From Lysinibacillus antri (GTDB taxonomy: Bacteria; Bacillota; Bacilli; Bacillales_A; Planococcaceae), in the NCBI RefSeq assembly GCF_003977595.1, contig NZ_RYYR01000024.1, positions 1 to 60,473 of the forward strand: a stretch of DNA of 60,473 nucleotides, written 5' to 3'. The notes beneath the pieces are model-generated. The model saw only the letters and a list, made by a program, of their open reading frames with translations. It did no database searches and was not told where the DNA came from. Shown piece after piece: positions 8,769-17,842 of the stretch; the first letter of the stretch is position 1; every line of letters begins with the position of its first letter. Both the position numbers and the translations under genes were made by a program.

Positions 8769-9968
8769 GGAAAGGGAAGATGGATTGTTTGAGACATCTG
8801 GCACAGGGGCACCTTGTTTTCGTTCACTAAACCATTTTCCAAATAAAAGAACCGAGAGCGCTAATGTAACGACGACGCATGCCAATGTTAATGGTGCTTT
8901 GAAACTATTAAAATAGGACTCGAAACCACTTGCTAAAATTGGACCAATAATTTGACCGATTGCATAAACCGTTGTTAATGCAGATACAACGGCGCCACTT
9001 TGTTTTGGAAATAGCTCTCGTGCATAACCTGTTGATAGCGAAACAATTCCAACAAATGTAAAGCCGAATAAAAAGGCAGATAATAGTACACTCCATGCAG
9101 TTTGGAAAAGAACAGGTAGTATAATCCCGATTACCTGTAATATGTAAGCAATAATGAGTACTTTTACCGTAGCGAACTTCGATATCATTTTGCTCCATAA
9201 TGGTGAAGCAATAGCCGCTGCCAACCCTGTAACGACCCAGCTATAACCTGCATATTCTCTTAAACTTTCAATATTGTAAATAATGTCCACTAAAAACGTA
9301 CCTGTAATAATATAACCTAGCCCCTCAAGCCCATAAGCTAAAATGAGCCATGGCATCAAACCTTGAAGAAATTTTGTGTCTTTCGATTTTGGTACTTTTT
9401 CTGCATCTTTAATTGTAACTTTTCTCCACAGCAGTACCGTTGTAACGAAAAAGAGGGCAGATAACAAACCTAACCCGAGCCACGTCCCTTCCCACTGATA
9501 AGATACTTCTATAAAAGGCACTAGTAATCCAGAAATCGCAATACCTAAACCGATCCCTGTAAACAGAAAGCCTGAAAATCTAGTAAGATAGTGGGAAGCT
9601 AAATAGTCCATAACAATACTAGATGTTAATACGAAAATATAGCCACCTGTAGCTCCTGCGATAAAACGTAAAATGATCCATAGCCAAAACGTGTTTGTAA
9701 GGCCCATTAAAATAATAGAGGCCACGTTTAACAAAACATTTAATAGTAAAACATTTTTCTTATTTCTATAAATAAATCCTGCACCCAGCGCCCCAACGAA
9801 ATAGCCAATATAATTACTTGATGCTAAATAACCGCCTGCTTCAAAGGACAGTCCTTCATCGATTCGCATAAACGGTAAAATAGGCGTAAATGCAAATCGG
9901 CTAATCCCCATCGCAACGACTAAAAGCAACACTCCACCAAAAAGTACCCCTATGTGTTGACGTGACAT
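8766..9968 (-). CDS. YbfB/YjiJ-family MFS transporter
   Basis: A 400-residue major facilitator with about 12 hydrophobic segments. The opening pattern, with GISRFAFTPILPFM in helix 1 and GYLASSNYIGYFVGALG in helix 2, is that of the YbfB/YjiJ family (uncharacterised MFS_1-type carriers). ATG 9968 is preceded by AAAGGGG. Same strand as the Bmr-like gene downstream, but a terminator-like hairpin separates them. No substrate can be proposed. The 110 bases upstream contain no recognised operator. Confidence 0.85.
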   Translation of the reverse strand: MSRQHIGVLFGGVLLLVVAMGISRFAFTPILPFMRIDEGLSFEAGGYLASSNYIGYFVGALGAGFIYRNKKNVLLLNVLLNVASIILMGLTNTFWLWIILRFIAGATGGYIFVLTSSIVMDYLASHYLTRFSGFLFTGIGLGIAISGLLVPFIEVSYQWEGTWLGLGLLSALFFVTTVLLWRKVTIKDAEKVPKSKDTKFLQGLMPWLILAYGLEGLGYIITGTFLVDIIYNIESLREYAGYSWVVTGLAAAIASPLWSKMISKFATVKVLIIAYILQVIGIILPVLFQTAWSVLLSAFLFGFTFVGIVSLSTGYARELFPKQSGAVVSALTTVYAIGQIIGPILASGFESYFNSFKAPLTLACVVVTLALSVLLFGKWFSERKQGAPVPDVSNNPSSLS

Positions 9969-10094
9969 ATTACAACCCCTTTATTTTAAGTTTCCGAAAA
10001 ATTTCCGAATTTTTTAAAACTGTACTATTATTGTAACATTCTAAAATTTGGAATCAAGAGTGTTAGATAAAGATTGGAACATCTATCTATAGGA

Positions 10095-10346
10095 TGAAGT
10101 ACACGGAGTTCATGAATAATGGTGTGTCCATGATTTCTAAACATAATGGTAGAAGGTTCATTAAAACAAATTGACCCTGTAAACTAGGAAGCGGTAGGAA
10201 AACAATTTGTCGAACCAAATCCAATGAAACGTTTTGGTAAACCTGAAGAAGTTGGTTACCTAGTTGCATTTTTACTGTCAAACCATGCCGACTTTATTAA
10301 TGCAGCGGTCATTCCAATTGATGGTGGACAAGCATATAAATATTAG
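10095..10346 (+). pseudogene. SDR dehydrogenase remnant
   Basis: From about 10187 the plus strand reads an open frame with the C-terminal hallmarks of short-chain dehydrogenases (NPMKRFGKPEEVGYLVAFLL, then VIPIDGGQAY and TAG at 10346). No start codon or Rossmann N-terminus precedes it. The preceding ~90 bases hold another short fragment in a different reading (with MISKHNGRRF) ending in a stop. Overall this is the decayed 3' part of a FabG-like reductase gene. The longer ORF on the opposite strand here is a shadow. Confidence 0.75.
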
Positions 10347-10356
10347 TATATTCAAT

Positions 10357-10406
10357 AACCCATTATTAGCTAGATGCGTGCTAACGATGGGTTTTTTCTT
10401 TTTTTG
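10357..10406 (+). terminator. Terminator after SDR remnant
   Basis: Imperfect stem AACCCATT/TAGC with GCTA/GATGGGTT followed by TTTTTTCTTTTTTT. It is still intact although its gene has decayed. Confidence 0.8.
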
Positions 10407-10450
10407 CTAGTGAGTAAATCTTGTTATAATTATTGAAAATAGTGATCTAC

Positions 10451-10555
10451 TTGAAAATTAGAGAAATTCGAACAATCCCAGAACTGGAAAAAGGAAAAGA
10501 AGTTCATCATTATGTATTCGTTAAAAAGGAGATTTTATTAGGAGGAGCACAATGA
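10451..10555 (+). pseudogene. 34-codon ORF, possible GNAT-gene remnant
   Basis: A TTG-started frame of 34 codons runs into menC and overlaps its ATG (CAATGA). The first part, KIREIRTIPELEKGKEV, resembles the N-terminus of the predicted GNAT acetyltransferases that often accompany menC/N-acylamino-acid racemase genes in Bacillales. The last part ([11 protein letters not shown]) could be that protein's C-terminus. I infer a large in-frame internal deletion that left the two ends. It could instead be a short leader ORF coupled to menC. Confidence 0.35.
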
Positions 10556-11658
10556 AAATTACAGAAGTAACCATTCGCCATTTAAAAATGCGTTTAAAAC
10601 ACCCATTCACTACAAGCTTCGGTACAATCCAAGACAAAGAATTTTTGCTATTAGAAGCAAAAGATGAAAGTGGTCGTATAGGATGGGGAGAGTCGGTAGC
10701 GTTTGAGGCGCCTTGGTATAACGAGGAAACAATGAAATCTACATGGTATATATTAGAGGATTTTTTAATTCCGATCATCTTAAATAAAGAAATTTTGCAT
10801 CCGGATGAAGTGTCCGAAAGTTTTCAAGGGATTCGAAAAAATTGTATGGCCAAATCCACTATAGAAGGCGCGATTTGGGATATCTATGCGCAAACTCAAA
10901 ATCAATCACTTATGGAAGTGCTAGGTGGGACAAAAGAAAAAATTGAAGTAGGAATCAGCATAGGAATTCAACCTACTATGGAGCAACAGGTGGCAGTTGT
11001 TGAAAAGGCCATTAAGGACGGGTATAAGCGAATAAAAGTAAAAATTAAACCAGGCTGGGATATCAATGTGATGCGTACGCTACGTGAACATTTCCCAGAT
11101 GTACCGATGATGGCTGATGCAAATTCTGCTTATACGCTAGAAGACATCGAATTACTTAAGCAATTAGATGAATTTAACTTAACGATGATTGAGCAACCAT
11201 TAGCCTATGACGATATTATTGACCATGCTGCATTACAAAAACAATTGAAGACACCGGTTTGCTTGGATGAAAGTATTCACTCTTTAGAAGATACACGCAA
11301 AGCCATTGAGTTAGGTGCTTGTGGAGTCATTAACATTAAGATTGGTCGTGTGGGAGGCATATCCGAGGCGAAGAGAATTCACGATTATTGCGAAGAACAC
11401 GGTATCCCAGTTTGGTGTGGTGGCATGCTTGAATCGGGTATTGGACGAGCACACAATATTGCTTTAACTACACTATCCAACTTTGTGATGCCAGGTGATA
11501 CGGCGGGCTCAAGTCATTATTGGGAGCAAGATATTATTGAACCAGAAGTTGTGGTGGAAAATGGTTATATCACGGTCCCACAACAAGTAGGAATCGGATA
11601 TAAACCAAATCTTGAAGCCATTAATCGTTATACGGTTTCAAGTAGAGTGTATAGATAG
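10552..11658 (+). CDS. menC: o-Succinylbenzoate synthase
   Basis: A 368-residue enolase-superfamily enzyme that dehydrates SHCHC to o-succinylbenzoate in menaquinone synthesis. Members of this OSBS/NAAAR subfamily often also racemise N-acylamino acids. Visible catalytic set: KIK pair K164/K166, metal ligands D189 (ADAN), E214 (IEQPL) and D239 (CLDES), and K263 ([10 protein letters not shown]). The capping-domain N-terminus ([11 protein letters not shown]) is typical. ATG 10552 follows AGGAGG. No other men gene is nearby. A short ORF, possibly an acetyltransferase remnant, overlaps its start. Confidence 0.93.
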   Translation: MKITEVTIRHLKMRLKHPFTTSFGTIQDKEFLLLEAKDESGRIGWGESVAFEAPWYNEETMKSTWYILEDFLIPIILNKEILHPDEVSESFQGIRKNCMAKSTIEGAIWDIYAQTQNQSLMEVLGGTKEKIEVGISIGIQPTMEQQVAVVEKAIKDGYKRIKVKIKPGWDINVMRTLREHFPDVPMMADANSAYTLEDIELLKQLDEFNLTMIEQPLAYDDIIDHAALQKQLKTPVCLDESIHSLEDTRKAIELGACGVINIKIGRVGGISEAKRIHDYCEEHGIPVWCGGMLESGIGRAHNIALTTLSNFVMPGDTAGSSHYWEQDIIEPEVVVENGYITVPQQVGIGYKPNLEAINRYTVSSRVYR

Positions 11659-11665
11659 TAGAATT

Positions 11666-11692
11666 TCCGGGGTATTAGCACTCCGGATTTTT
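11666..11692 (+). terminator. menC terminator
   Basis: Stem CCGGGGT with ACTCCGG (one mismatch) followed by ATTTTTTAT just after the menC stop. Confidence 0.75.
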
Positions 11693-11811
11693 TATGGAAA
11701 TTTGAAACTAATTAAAAGGTACTTCGTATATAAATTATTAGAATTGCAATGAAGGAAAGTTTTACGTAACTATTTTGCAAGAAGGAGAAAGAATTTTACT
11801 TTGTATCATTG

Positions 11812-11962
11812 ACTGAAAAAAGTTTTCTTTTTAGTCTACATTATTACGATTGCGGAAGCATATTACTCTACGCTATTTATTGAGCCGAAAATGCCTCCAC
11901 GTCCACAAATCCAAACGATGCAAATGTCTGTTTTACCGGATATAACGATGGTCAACATGCGG
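11812..11962 (+). pseudogene. Short unassigned coding-like fragment
   Basis: Between menC and ykvI about 640 bases hold no intact gene. Here an open frame without a normal start encodes a hydrophobic stretch (VFFLVYIITIAEAYYSTLF) followed by a Pro/Met-rich tail and TAG near 11962. It looks like the end of a lost gene, but I cannot name the family. The rest of 11700-12190 is AT-rich, apart from the DUF4177-like fragment and the terminator listed next. Confidence 0.25.
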
Positions 11963-11999
11963 TAGCAAGGATCATTAAAATAACTTGGGAGAGAGTCCA

Positions 12000-12092
12000 A
12001 TGTACGATTACAAATTCGTTAAAATTGAGGTAGGTCCTTTTAGCGGGCAAGCTATAGCATTGCAACTTATTTTTAAAAGAGAGAAAAAATAA
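12000..12092 (+). pseudogene. DUF4177-type remnant, 30 codons
   Basis: ATG 12000, preceded by GGGAGAGA, encodes MYDYKFVKIEV, the characteristic start of DUF4177 proteins. It then jumps to a segment resembling their end (LIFKREKK) and a TAA. The central helix region (normally about 30 residues) is missing, so this appears to be an in-frame internal deletion. It might still be translated as a micro-peptide. Confidence 0.4.
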
Positions 12093-12120
12093 AAGAAGGT
12101 TATTTACTTTATATTTAGGG

Positions 12121-12152
12121 AGCGTTGTTCATTTGGAATAACGCTTTTTTTT
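12121..12152 (+). terminator. Terminator after DUF4177 remnant
   Basis: Stem AGCGTTGTTC with GAATAACGCT (one G-T pair) followed by eight T. Confidence 0.8.
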
Positions 12153-12300
12153 CGTAAATTAGGCGAGCCACTTCTACTTTTCTTAGCGAACTTTGGCAAA
12201 TATTCATTCGGTTTTTTGGTGTATGAATAGAAAAAAGAATCATATGCATATAGAAAGAGCTTGTATTATTTTTTCTAACTTTTGCGAAATGAGGGAATGG

Positions 12301-13341
12301 GTGAAAAAGAGTTTTCAAATTGGCGGTGCATTTGTTGGCTTAGTTGTTGGAGGAGGATTTGCTTCCGGCCAAGAAATTATGCAATTTTTCACAGGTTTCG
12401 GTTTGTATGGTATTTTGGGAGCGTTTGTAGCGGCAATTGGCTTTGCGTTCTTAGGGATGAATGTTGCACAGCTCGGCTATGAATTGCAGACGACCTCCCA
12501 TAAAGAAGTGGTTTATCATATTGCAGGACGTAAATTTGGGACAATCTTAGATATTTTAATTACGTTCTTCTTATTTGCAGTAACGGTTGCGATGTTTGCT
12601 GGCTCAGCATCAACTTTTAAACAGGTATTTGGGATTGACCCATTTATCGGCAGTTTAGTTATGGCCATTTTAACCGTTGCCACATTGATGTTAAATGTAA
12701 AAAGTATTATTAATGTCATTGCTGTTGCTACACCTTATTTACTCGGTATTATACTCATTATCGCCATTTATTCTATATACACGATGGATTTATCTTTAAC
12801 TGAACAAAGTATGTTAGCCCAACACCAAAGAACGGCTGCTCCGAATTGGCTGATAGGTGCATTTCTTTATGTTTCGTATAATCTCGCCACAAGTGTAGCC
12901 ATGTTAACGGTTATTGGTAGTACGGCGAGTAGTCGGAAATCAGCGGGTATGGGCGGCATCATCGGCGGTGTCATCCTGGGTGTATTAATTTTACTCATCA
13001 ATATTGCGATGTTTGCCAAAATGGATATCGTTTCGGGTACGGACATGCCAATTCTTGAAATTGCGATTAATTTACACCCGATTGTAGGAATATTAATGGC
13101 CATCACATTACTAGCTATGATTTATAGTACGGCAGTTGGACTTTTGTATTCATTTATTATTCGTTTTGTTTCACCCAAAGAGGAGATTTATAAACCGGCC
13201 GTTATTTTAGTTGGTGCCATTGGTTTTATGGCCAGTTTTGTAGGATTTACAACTTTAGTTGGCAAAGTGTATTCCTTAATGGGCTATTTAGGCTTTGCAC
13301 TTATTTTTGTTATTATTTTATCTTGGCTCAATAAGCGGTAA
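12301..13341 (+). CDS. YkvI-family membrane protein
   Basis: A 346-residue polytopic membrane protein with about ten hydrophobic helices. The N-terminal pattern FQIGGAFVGLVVGGGFASGQEIMQFF is the signature of the YkvI family, distant relatives of the LeuT/APC-fold transporters, with a glycine-broken helix 1 typical of substrate-binding unwound segments. Substrate unknown. GTG 12301 is chosen because GAGGG lies five bases upstream and the length then matches YkvI. An in-frame ATG at 12289 and a longer extension to 12193 lack ribosome sites. Confidence 0.82.
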   Translation: MKKSFQIGGAFVGLVVGGGFASGQEIMQFFTGFGLYGILGAFVAAIGFAFLGMNVAQLGYELQTTSHKEVVYHIAGRKFGTILDILITFFLFAVTVAMFAGSASTFKQVFGIDPFIGSLVMAILTVATLMLNVKSIINVIAVATPYLLGIILIIAIYSIYTMDLSLTEQSMLAQHQRTAAPNWLIGAFLYVSYNLATSVAMLTVIGSTASSRKSAGMGGIIGGVILGVLILLINIAMFAKMDIVSGTDMPILEIAINLHPIVGILMAITLLAMIYSTAVGLLYSFIIRFVSPKEEIYKPAVILVGAIGFMASFVGFTTLVGKVYSLMGYLGFALIFVIILSWLNKR

Positions 13342-13344
13342 CGG

Positions 13345-13370
13345 AACCCCTCAAATTTGTGGGGTTTTTT
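13345..13370 (+). terminator. ykvI-like gene terminator
   Basis: AACCCC with GGGGTT stem, loop TCAAATTTGT, then TTTT immediately after the stop. Confidence 0.85.
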
Positions 13371-13450
13371 AAGTTTTTAGACACATTTCCTAAAAGAAGA
13401 CATTAATTAAAGATAAACAAAAAAATAATGGGTTAAATAAGGAGAGGGCT

Positions 13451-14173
13451 ATGAACAATTATCATTGGAGACCAATTATGCCACTTATTGTAACGAGTAA
13501 AGTGGGAGATGTGACAGGGGATGGATTTCCAGATTGGATATACCTAACTGCCAATAAGCAAGATCCAACTAGCCCGTATTGGGTAAATATTTCCCTCCAT
13601 ATTAAATATGGACGAACAAATCGTATCGAAACATTTGCCTTTCCTGAAAATCAGGGATACAATCCAACAATTTGGTTAGGAGACTTTACTGGAAACGGTA
13701 TAAATGATGTGTTTGTCGTATTTGATACTGGAGGAAGTGGTGGGATATTAATTGGCTATATTTACTCCAGTATACAAGGTAGAATGGTAAAAATTTTTGA
13801 TTCTATACAGTTTAGTGAGCAACATCCGTATCAAGTAGTGTATACAAATGGTTATAAAGCACATGTTATAAGTGAAAATCCTCATAAAAAATATACGTTA
13901 GATCTTCAATACAAAGGGCAGGAATATTTAAATGAAATTTACGATTCAAACGGCAATTTAAAACAACCGATTGAAGGATGGGTTGATCCGCCAAGTGCTT
14001 TATATCCAATCGATATTGCGCGGAATGGAAAGTATGACTTACAGGTGTTACAACAAATTGCAGGTCGTTTTCATGCAGATGGTTTAGGGTATGTAGAAAA
14101 CTTACTCAATTGGAATAACAACCAATTCACCATTGTCCGTCAAACAGTTGCTATTTATGGTGAGGATATGTAA
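13451..14173 (+). CDS. VCBS/FG-GAP repeat protein
   Basis: A 240-residue protein with integrin-like FG-GAP/VCBS repeats. Two calcium-loop motifs are clear: GDVTGDGFPDWIYL (about residues 19-32) and GDFTGNGINDVFVV (about 76-89). A weaker third may be DIARNGKYDLQVL near residue 190. There is no signal peptide or membrane segment, so it is either cytoplasmic, possibly spore-associated, or exported by another route. ATG 13451 follows GGAGAGG. Monocistronic. The repeats imply a beta-propeller-like, calcium-binding fold. The biological role is unknown. Confidence 0.75.
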   Translation: MNNYHWRPIMPLIVTSKVGDVTGDGFPDWIYLTANKQDPTSPYWVNISLHIKYGRTNRIETFAFPENQGYNPTIWLGDFTGNGINDVFVVFDTGGSGGILIGYIYSSIQGRMVKIFDSIQFSEQHPYQVVYTNGYKAHVISENPHKKYTLDLQYKGQEYLNEIYDSNGNLKQPIEGWVDPPSALYPIDIARNGKYDLQVLQQIAGRFHADGLGYVENLLNWNNNQFTIVRQTVAIYGEDM

Positions 14174-14240
14174 TAAAAACTCGGTATAACCTCCAAAAAA
14201 CGACGCAAGCTAATATCACACTAATGAAGGAGGTTATTGA

Positions 14241-14633
14241 ATGAAAAAATTATATGCGATTCCAGCTGCATTTTTACTAGCAGGCGCTTTAGCGGGTTGT
14301 GGTGTAAATGACGAACGTGCAGTTGAAAATGATGTAATTGACCGAGATGTAATTGATGAAGGTTTAGACGATACAAATATGAATGATCGTAATAATGCAA
14401 CGGATGATGTAAACAATGGTATGGGTACTAATAATAATGGCACTACAAATGGCACGAATAATGGTACAGGAACAGGCGGTACAATGAATAGTGGCACAAT
14501 GAATGGTAGCGGTACTGGTAGTGCTGGAACAGGAACAACAGGAACAGGTGGTACAAACAACACTGGCGATGGTGCTATGACAGATCATAATATTAATTCA
14601 GCACAAGACAATGGTACTGATAAAAACCAATAA
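14241..14633 (+). CDS. Asn/Gly/Thr-rich low-complexity lipoprotein
   Basis: A 130-residue lipoprotein. The signal peptide MKKLYAIPAAFLLAGALAGC ends in a clear LAGC lipobox. The mature part is an acidic Asp/Asn stretch (about 23-60) followed by Asn, Gly and Thr runs (about 61-115) with GT and GG repeats, so it is almost certainly unstructured. AAGGAGG precedes ATG 14241. It is followed by its own terminator. Such proteins may be spore- or envelope-associated, but no function can be assigned. The ORFs on the opposite strand are repeat-driven shadows. Confidence 0.8.
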   Translation: MKKLYAIPAAFLLAGALAGCGVNDERAVENDVIDRDVIDEGLDDTNMNDRNNATDDVNNGMGTNNNGTTNGTNNGTGTGGTMNSGTMNGSGTGSAGTGTTGTGGTNNTGDGAMTDHNINSAQDNGTDKNQ

Positions 14634-14651
14634 TTAATTTATTTTCCCTTA

Positions 14652-14690
14652 ATAAACCGATTTCATTAAAGTGAAGTCGGTTTATTTTTT
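14652..14690 (+). terminator. Terminator of low-complexity lipoprotein gene
   Basis: Stem ATAAACCGATTTCA with TGAAGTCGGTTTAT (one G-T pair) followed by TTTTTT. Confidence 0.85.
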
Positions 14691-14792
14691 ATATTCATCA
14701 AAAACTAATAAGTATTTTTTTCTCTACAATCCTAAATGGCTGTGTGATCTAATATGTTAGTAATAATAGATTTAATGGAAATGGGGAAATGA

Positions 14793-15809
14793 ATGATTAT
14801 ATATCCGAGTTTACATAAGCCAGTAAAAGTTGGTGTAACGGCTCCCTCAGCTGGATTACATTTTGATGAGCATTCACTCCTAGAACGTGCAATATATCGA
14901 TTGAAGTCAAATGGCTATCTTGTGGAAGTGGGTAATACTTGTTGGACACAGTATAAGGCGAAATCAGCACCAGCAAAAATTCGAGCTAGTGAGTTAAATG
15001 CAATGCTAGCAGATGAAACCATTCAATTAATTTTTCCACCTTGGGGAGGGGAATTATTGATTGAAATTTTAGAGTATGTAGATTTCGAAAAGTTAAAGCC
15101 AAAATGGATGATTGGGTACTCTGATACCAGTGTACTATTGTTAGCACTTACGTTAAAAACGGGGATTGCGACTGCCCATGGGACAAACCTTGTAGACTTG
15201 CGTGGTGAATTTTCGGATCCTACTACGGCCGTGTGGGAAAAAGTATTGCACACAAAAGCAGGGGAGGAAATTGTCCAATACCCATCTGAAAAGTACCAAG
15301 CGGAGTGGCAACATCAATATGAAACAGATTGCGTATTTCATCTGACAGAACAGACTAAGTGGAAAACCATATCGAATACACCTATGTATATAAGGGGACG
15401 GCTATTAGGTGGATGTGTGGATGTGATTCGCCATTTGGTTGGTACGCCTTATGGGGATGTACGGCAATTTCAAAAGCAATACATTCAAAGTGAGCCGATT
15501 ATTTGGTATTTTGAAAACTGCCAAATGAATGTAACAGACTTGCAAAGATCACTGGTTCAAATGAAACTGGCTGGATGGTTTGATCATTGTAGTGGCATTC
15601 TGTTTGGAAGAAGTGCAGCCAATGAGCCAGTGGGGGATTATCACATATTAGATGTTTATATGGAACTGGCAGAAGAACTAAACCTTCCTATTGCCTATGA
15701 TATTGACTGCGGACATATGCCACCTCAGTTAACTTTTGTTAATGGTGCTTATGCAGAAGTAAGGGTGTCTAACAATAATGGAAGTATGGTTTTACAAAAG
15801 TTCATATAA
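14793..15809 (+). CDS. LD-carboxypeptidase / MccF-like S66 peptidase
   Basis: A 338-residue peptidase of family S66. The nucleophile elbow GYSDTSVL carries the catalytic Ser (about residue 110). The Glu is in WYFENCQM and the His near the end in DIDCGHMPP. The N-terminal VGVTAPSAG and FPPWGGELL fit the family. Members trim the terminal D-Ala from peptidoglycan tetrapeptides (LdcA) or cleave microcin C-type conjugates (MccF). The full length and PWGGE segment lean to the MccF-like branch, but this is not decisive. ATG 14793 follows GGGGAAA. Monocistronic. Confidence 0.85.
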   Translation: MIIYPSLHKPVKVGVTAPSAGLHFDEHSLLERAIYRLKSNGYLVEVGNTCWTQYKAKSAPAKIRASELNAMLADETIQLIFPPWGGELLIEILEYVDFEKLKPKWMIGYSDTSVLLLALTLKTGIATAHGTNLVDLRGEFSDPTTAVWEKVLHTKAGEEIVQYPSEKYQAEWQHQYETDCVFHLTEQTKWKTISNTPMYIRGRLLGGCVDVIRHLVGTPYGDVRQFQKQYIQSEPIIWYFENCQMNVTDLQRSLVQMKLAGWFDHCSGILFGRSAANEPVGDYHILDVYMELAEELNLPIAYDIDCGHMPPQLTFVNGAYAEVRVSNNNGSMVLQKFI

Positions 15810-15816
15810 ATGAGAA

Positions 15817-15847
15817 ACCCGCGAATGTCTCTTTTGCATCCGCGGGT
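15817..15847. terminator. Bidirectional terminator
   Basis: Stem ACCCGCGA with TCCGCGGGT (one-base bulge) between the convergent S66 peptidase and universal stress protein genes. Confidence 0.75.
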
Positions 15848-15855
15848 ATTATAGT

Positions 15856-16275
15856 TTATTTTACAATTAAAGCAGGGCAATTTACACGTTTCATGACTTT
15901 ATGACTGACACTACCTAAAACCATCTCTTGTAAACCGTTTAATCCACGACTACCGATCACGACTAAATTTACTTGTTGCTCATTGGCATATTTCACAATT
16001 TCTGGTCCGGGTGCACCGTGTAAAATGTTCACTTTATAATTAACTTTTGAATCCTTTAATAATTGTTCAATTTTCGAGATTTTTTTCCGACGTTCAAGAT
16101 TCAATGCTTCACTTGAAGTTGAATGCAATACGTCAGATTTTGACTTTTCAAAGTCGGCAACAAACACGACTTCAATAACTGTTTCACTATCACATGAAGC
16201 AATTTTGATCGCTTCTTTGGCTGCTCGCACAGCATTTTCAGAGCCATCTGCAGCTAATAAAATCCGTTTATACAT
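15856..16275 (-). CDS. Universal stress protein (UspA, ATP-binding type)
   Basis: A 139-residue UspA-fold protein. The N-terminus YKRILLAADGSENA gives the conserved Asp. The C-terminal GSRGLNGLQEMVLGSVS matches the G-2x-G-9x-GS motif of ATP-binding members. It probably binds ATP and acts as a cytoplasmic modulator. It lies 12 bases after the SulP transporter stop on the same strand, so the two are co-transcribed. USP proteins and domains often accompany SulP carriers, suggesting regulation of anion uptake. GGGGGAA precedes ATG 16275. Confidence 0.92.
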   Translation of the reverse strand: MYKRILLAADGSENAVRAAKEAIKIASCDSETVIEVVFVADFEKSKSDVLHSTSSEALNLERRKKISKIEQLLKDSKVNYKVNILHGAPGPEIVKYANEQQVNLVVIGSRGLNGLQEMVLGSVSHKVMKRVNCPALIVK

Positions 16276-16287
16276 GGTATTCCCCCT

Positions 16288-17721
16288 TTAGTGAGATGAC
16301 GACATTCCTTGTAATTTCGAAATGATTTTCTTACTTGGAGCATCTAATTCGATGACATCCACTTGTATTCCTTTTTCTCTCAATAAATCCTCTACTTTTA
16401 CCAAGGCACCTACACCGGAATCATCCCATATACGACTGTTAGAAAAGTCGATTTGAATACTTTTACTCGTAATATCATTGTATTTGAAATAATCGACAAA
16501 AGAATCTGTTGAGGCAAAGAATAGTTGCCCATTTACAATATAGCGACTTCCATCTTGTTGAATTTTCAAGATTGAAATTTTAACAACAAAGAAGATGGCA
16601 CTTAATACAACACCTGCGATCACACCTTTAGATAAATCGTGTGTCCAAACAACGATAATGACAGTTGTAAGCATGACGATTGCATCCGTACGAGGTGCTT
16701 TCGCCAAATATTTAAATGAAGTCCAATCAAAAGTGCCGATACAGACCATAATCATTATGCCAACTAATACAGGCATTGGAATTTTAACGACCAATTCTCC
16801 AAGGACAAGAATTAAAAACATTAAAAAGAGGCCCGCAATCAGAGTTGATAGTCGTCCACGTCCACCTGATTTTACATTAATCACAGATTGTCCAATCATT
16901 GCACAACCTGCCATACCACCGAAGAAACCAGTAACAATATTAGCGATCCCTTGACCACGTGCTTCTTGATTTTTATTACTTTCGGTTCCCGTCATGTCAT
17001 CCACAATTTGTGCAGTTAATAAAGATTCAACTAAACCAACAATGGCTAATGATAAGGAGAATGGGAAAATAATTTGTAATGTTTCTAAGTTAAATGGAAC
17101 GTCTGGAATGATAAAGGATGGTAACGTTTGTGTAATCGTTCCTAAATCGCCAATTGTTCTTAAGTCTACCCCACTAAAAATGGCTACGATTGTTAATAAA
17201 ATGATTGCAATAAGTGGTGCTGGTATCACTTTAATAAATCGTGGTAATGTATAGACAAGGATTAACGTAACCCCAACAAATACATATGTCATCGTAGAAA
17301 TACCGATAAAATGCGGTACTTGTGCCATAAAAATTAATATCGCAAGTGAATTAACAAAGCCAATCATCACGGCATTTGGAATAAACTTCATCAGCTTAGC
17401 GATTTTTAAATAGCCAAAAATGATTTGAATCACCCCAGTGAGAAGGGTCGCTGCAAATAAATATTGCAAGCCATACTCTCTTACAAGCGGAACCATGACG
17501 AGTGCCATTGCGCCAGTTGCAGCGGAGATCATCCCAGGACGTCCGCCAGCAAACGCAATGATGACAGCCATCGTAAATGATGCATATAAACCGACCATGG
17601 GATCAACACCGGCGATAATGGAAAAGGCAATTGCTTCTGGAATGAGAGCGAGTGCCACGACAATACCGGATAATATATCGCCACGCACGTTGCCAAACCA
17701 TTGTTGTTTTAAACTTTGCAT
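16288..17721 (-). CDS. SulP-family anion transporter with STAS
   Basis: A 477-residue secondary transporter. About 12-14 membrane segments begin after residue 12. The SulP signature is visible as [28 protein letters not shown]-terminal STAS domain (about 395-470) includes the [17 protein letters not shown] core. Likely uptake of sulfate, bicarbonate or a related anion; substrate is not decided by sequence. AAAGGAG before ATG 17721. First gene of a two-gene unit with the universal stress protein. Confidence 0.92.
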   Translation of the reverse strand: MQSLKQQWFGNVRGDILSGIVVALALIPEAIAFSIIAGVDPMVGLYASFTMAVIIAFAGGRPGMISAATGAMALVMVPLVREYGLQYLFAATLLTGVIQIIFGYLKIAKLMKFIPNAVMIGFVNSLAILIFMAQVPHFIGISTMTYVFVGVTLILVYTLPRFIKVIPAPLIAIILLTIVAIFSGVDLRTIGDLGTITQTLPSFIIPDVPFNLETLQIIFPFSLSLAIVGLVESLLTAQIVDDMTGTESNKNQEARGQGIANIVTGFFGGMAGCAMIGQSVINVKSGGRGRLSTLIAGLFLMFLILVLGELVVKIPMPVLVGIMIMVCIGTFDWTSFKYLAKAPRTDAIVMLTTVIIVVWTHDLSKGVIAGVVLSAIFFVVKISILKIQQDGSRYIVNGQLFFASTDSFVDYFKYNDITSKSIQIDFSNSRIWDDSGVGALVKVEDLLREKGIQVDVIELDAPSKKIISKLQGMSSSH

Positions 17722-17842
17722 GGTACTCTCCTTTACATATCGATTTTGCCAATAACAAAGATCGAAAAAATTTCTTTGACTATCATAACACCTTAATTCC
17801 TAAAAAGGAACATTTTTGGGAATACTCTAAGGAGCGATTAAA

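Noticed and set aside
10087..10281. 64-codon minus-strand ORF
   Set aside because: It is a shadow of the SDR remnant, whose plus-strand frame shows family motifs.
14234..14588. ORFs on the minus strand across the low-complexity lipoprotein
   Set aside because: They result from the repetitive codons of the lipoprotein gene; no start signals or folded-protein composition.
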